From: Micavibrio sp.
GTDB taxonomy: Bacteria > Pseudomonadota > Alphaproteobacteria > Micavibrionales > Micavibrionaceae
Reading direction: 5' to 3'
Assembly (NCBI GenBank): GCA_027066695.1
Contig: JAMONE010000173.1
Location: forward strand, 1-8,193
DNA length: 8,193 nucleotides
The position numbers were made by a program, and so were the translations under genes. Below the pieces are notes generated by a model. It saw nothing but the letters and a program-made list of their open reading frames with translations. It did not search any database and had not been told where the DNA came from. Shown here one piece after another: positions 6,391 to 8,193 of this stretch (position 1 is the first letter of the stretch; each line of letters opens with the position of its first letter).

Positions 6391-6503
6391 CTACGCAGTC
6401 CCCCACAAAATTATTGGACACGCCTCGCGCTACTGACTGGCCTTTTGTTTTCACAAGGTACGGAAATAGTTTCGGCCTAAAAATAAAGCAAAGGAGCTTT
6501 GAA

Positions 6504-6716
6504 ATGAATACTCAAAAATCAAAAGACAATAAACCAACCCATTACGTCCGCACATTGGTTGGTCACGGTGAAAATTCTCACTTTGAAACTATTGGCGTAG
6601 CGTGGGCGGCTGAAGGCAAAGAAACATACGTCAAACTGCACGGAACGCAAATCATTGATAGAGGTTTTTATATCCTTGCCAATGGCGCAAAAGCTAATCA
6701 GGAGAGCGGCCAATAG
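6504..6716 (+). CDS. Small conserved-looking accessory protein (70 aa)
   Basis: This predicted 70-aa soluble protein has no signal peptide or membrane segment. I chose the ATG at 6504 because AAGGAG (6491-6496) sits 7 nt before it. The frame stays open upstream, but nothing there looks coding. The core, residues 12-60 (THYVRTLVGHGE, ETIGVAWAAEGK, YVKLHGTQIIDRGFYIL), looks like one compact beta-rich domain. From memory it resembles short proteins encoded on alphaproteobacterial plasmids and integrative elements, with a pattern of G-E, I-G-x-A-W, then K-L. I know of no assigned function. The stop codon lies within the hairpin at 6703-6728. It is followed by the 95-aa gene 32 nt downstream on the same strand. 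Confidence 0.75.
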   Translation: MNTQKSKDNKPTHYVRTLVGHGENSHFETIGVAWAAEGKETYVKLHGTQIIDRGFYILANGAKANQESGQ

Positions 6717-6728
6717 GCCACTCTTTTT
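6703..6728 (+). terminator. Intrinsic terminator overlapping the stop of the 70-aa gene
   Basis: AGAG-C-GGCC (6703-6711) pairs with GGCC-A-CTCT (6716-6724), with one C-A mismatch and an AATA loop, then TTTT (6725-6728). The TAG stop (6714-6716) is in the loop and first paired base. It should reduce readthrough into the 95-aa gene. Confidence 0.6.
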
Positions 6729-6748
6729 ACAAGGAAAGGATATTCATC

Positions 6749-7036
6749 ATGGAAAGCAAGAATTATGAAATTGAATGGGAAGGCATCAAGATATCGATCA
6801 ACCACACTCATAAACGTTGGGGCGTTATTGAGCATCTAGAGATCAGGTCAATTGACCCAGAAAATGCAGTATTGCCGATTACTGATACGGGCTATAAATC
6901 TCACTTCATGGTAGATGAACGTCTTAATCAGTACGCTTCACCAGTGGACTATGTTCGTGAATGGTTGGAATTTGAAGCCACTAAGCCCGCGTGGAAATCT
7001 AGCCAAGAAAATTCACGTCAGTATTCATTGTTCTGA
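6749..7036 (+). CDS. Conserved-looking accessory protein of unknown function (95 aa)
   Basis: This predicted 95-aa soluble, acidic protein has a strong Shine-Dalgarno sequence (AAGGAAAGGA, 6731-6740) before the ATG. An N-terminal strand pair (IEWEGIKISINHTHKRWG, 8-25) is followed by HLEIRSID (29-36), the turn PITDTGYKSHF (43-53), the helix SPVDYVREWLEF (64-75), and the C-terminal tail SRQYSLF. From memory, the ITETGYxSHF-like turn and the SRQxSLF ending recur in small proteins of alphaproteobacterial plasmids and integrative elements; function is unknown to me. It follows the 70-aa gene across a terminator, so it may have its own promoter or depend on readthrough. Its last 12 nt overlap the 3' end of the convergent Fic gene. 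Confidence 0.8.
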   Translation: MESKNYEIEWEGIKISINHTHKRWGVIEHLEIRSIDPENAVLPITDTGYKSHFMVDERLNQYASPVDYVREWLEFEATKPAWKSSQENSRQYSLF

Positions 7037-8193
7037 TTGTGCATCAACCAGCCCAGCCAGAAAATCAGCAAAAGGGATGATATTCTGGTTCGTGCTGGCT
7101 TCTTCCAGCGCAGCCATATAGGGCTTGCGTTGCTCCACGGGAACAATTGTCCATGGATAGCCGCCACCAGCCAGCATGACATTCATTAAAAACCTCCCCA
7201 TGCGGCCATTGCCATCCATATAAGGATGGATATAAACGAAAAAGTAATGCCCCAGCACAACGCGCACGGACGGCTCTTTCTCAGCTTGTAGAAGCTCAAA
7301 GAAGGCAGGGATAAGCTCGCGCACGGCCTCATAGTTTGGGGGGACATGTTTAGAGCGGCGAATATATACTGGGTGGTTGCGATAGCCCGCTAAATCCGTA
7401 GCTTTGAGAATGCCAGCCGTTACACTGGGGGCGAACAATTCCCGATACCAGCCGCTATGATCTTTTTCAGCCGTTATGCCAGACGGGGATTTATCCAGCA
7501 CTTTTTCAATGCTCTCTTTTACTGCCTGAAAAGCCAGCCAGTATCCTCTTGCAGCAAGAGCATTTCGGTGTTCTTGATCCTGTGCGTTCTTGTCAGGGTT
7601 CCAATCTCCTGAGCTAACCTTTTCGATAAGCTGCTCACTCACACGGTATCCTTCAATGGATAGAGAGTGGTAGGCATCGGTAATGAAAATATCATCAACG
7701 CGGCTAAGGTAGGATTGTGCATCAATCGGAAGAGTAGGCGCGCAAGGGAAGCGTTCCAGCACATCCCCGCGCATTGCTGCCCAGCTCATACGCAGGCGGT
7801 TTACATACGGAGATGTTTCACGTGCGTTAAAGATGATAGATGGAGTGTCTTCAAAAGGGTCGTTTTCGCTTACTGTGTATCCAGCAGATTCCATTGACGC
7901 AATGATATTGTCGGCAATATTGTCACGACCAATATTGCGAAAGGCTCCAGCTAAACGACCAGCAACCTTGCTGTGTCCGCCATTTAGTAGACGATGAAGG
8001 ATTTCAGAGGCATCCGATATCATTGCCAAGGCGGCGCGCATCTCAATTGGGCGGGATAAAAAATGGCTAGGTGCGCAGCTAACCAAAGCGGCGGGCAGGC
8101 TCATGATCTGAATGCCGTCTTTAGTTTGCAGATCTTGCTTGTCTGGCAATTTCAAACGAATGTCAAAAATTGATGTATCGTGGAGCAGGAATA
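7025..8193 (-). CDS. Fic-domain protein (AMP-transferase), self-inhibited type, 5' end outside window
   Basis: The Fic active-site motif HPYMDGNGRMGR (plus-strand 7193-7228) matches HxFx(D/E)GN(G/K)R with Phe replaced by Tyr; its His is the catalytic base for transferring AMP from ATP to target hydroxyls. About 140 residues earlier, HSLSIEG (near 7649-7669) fits the inhibitory (S/T)xxxE(G/N) helix, whose Glu blocks ATP binding. Being N-terminal to the core, it makes this a class II, self-contained Fic. A helical region precedes it (RLAGAFRNIGRDNIADNI). The apparent start at 8155 is a TTG, but the frame continues without a stop for 12 more codons (FLLHDTSIFDIR) to the edge. I infer that the true start and an N-terminal domain lie beyond 8193. 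From memory, close relatives are about 500 aa with an N-terminal AbiEi-like or HTH domain. Targets are unknown. It converges on the 95-aa gene with a 12-nt overlap. Confidence 0.93.
   Translation of the reverse strand, partial: FLLHDTSIFDIRLKLPDKQDLQTKDGIQIMSLPAALVSCAPSHFLSRPIEMRAALAMISDASEILHRLLNGGHSKVAGRLAGAFRNIGRDNIADNIIASMESAGYTVSENDPFEDTPSIIFNARETSPYVNRLRMSWAAMRGDVLERFPCAPTLPIDAQSYLSRVDDIFITDAYHSLSIEGYRVSEQLIEKVSSGDWNPDKNAQDQEHRNALAARGYWLAFQAVKESIEKVLDKSPSGITAEKDHSGWYRELFAPSVTAGILKATDLAGYRNHPVYIRRSKHVPPNYEAVRELIPAFFELLQAEKEPSVRVVLGHYFFVYIHPYMDGNGRMGRFLMNVMLAGGGYPWTIVPVEQRKPYMAALEEASTNQNIIPFADFLAGLVDAQSEQ

Larger units (their letters stand above)
6041..6503. other. 463-nt divergent intergenic region
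   Basis: This non-coding stretch separates the minus-strand AlpA-like gene from the + strand small genes. It contains the palindrome at 6068-6082, an AT-rich block with a repeated TTAATAT (about 6193-6212), and a hairpin at 6364-6387. Open frames crossing it have no convincing start or ribosome binding site. No clear -35/-10 pair for the 6504 gene was found. Confidence 0.5.

Noticed and set aside
6224..6436. 70-aa + strand frame in the divergent region
   Set aside because: It starts at a TTG without a Shine-Dalgarno site, is Cys/Ser-rich like random sequence, and crosses the hairpin at 6364-6387.
6312..6503. Upstream extension of the 70-aa gene
   Set aside because: The extension has no ribosome binding site or protein-like conservation, while ATG 6504 has AAGGAG at ideal spacing.
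8153..8155. TTG at 8155 as the Fic start codon
   Set aside because: The frame remains open and protein-like for 12 more codons to the window edge, with no Shine-Dalgarno site before the TTG.

Overview
The window looks like an alphaproteobacterial chromosome. A conserved replication and housekeeping cluster (ssb, a secreted DUF2059-like gene, gyrA, coaD, tRNA-Lys) is flanked on both sides by accessory DNA. The alphaproteobacterial call rests on the GyrA and SSB sequence style and on the ssb-gyrA-coaD gene order. It is an inference, and the genus is not identified. Codon use is standard (TGG for Trp, TGA used as stop) and base composition is moderate to AT-rich.

Left flank (1-1089): this is a gene graveyard. 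Positions 50-622 encode the C-terminal part of a CHAT (caspase-like) protein, with its SACD catalytic-cysteine motif. The frame is closed upstream by tandem TAA TGA codons, so the gene is broken as it stands. At about 700-724 lies a short stretch resembling the 3' end of a tRNA, a possible leftover attachment site. At about 780-930, on the minus strand, is a decayed IS3-family transposase C-terminus with a nonsense codon and an internal deletion. An AT-rich stretch then carries the probable ssb promoter.

Core (1090-5613): ssb, the DUF2059-like gene, gyrA and coaD run on the + strand with gaps of 24, 39 and 6 nt and probably form one operon. The coaD end is followed by a promoter-like sequence, an intrinsic-terminator-like hairpin and a complete tRNA-Lys(TTT).

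Right flank (5614-8193): the DNA beyond the tRNA 3' end has mobile-element character. It holds short direct and inverted repeats, a bidirectional terminator-like hairpin, one perfect DnaA-box 9-mer, a minus-strand AlpA-like regulator/excisionase with a 15-bp palindrome in its leader, two small conserved-looking + strand proteins separated by a terminator, and a minus-strand Fic-domain protein. The Fic gene runs off the right edge and carries an N-terminal-side inhibitory motif. No integrase or second attachment site is visible, so any integrated element would have to extend beyond the window.

The core genes serve DNA replication and repair (SSB), supercoiling (GyrA), coenzyme A synthesis (CoaD) and lysine decoding. 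The right-hand genes suggest an integrated element with its own regulator and a self-inhibited AMP-transferase. I found no convincing wholly new system; the leads most worth following are the CHAT remnant, the AlpA palindrome and the small-gene/Fic module.
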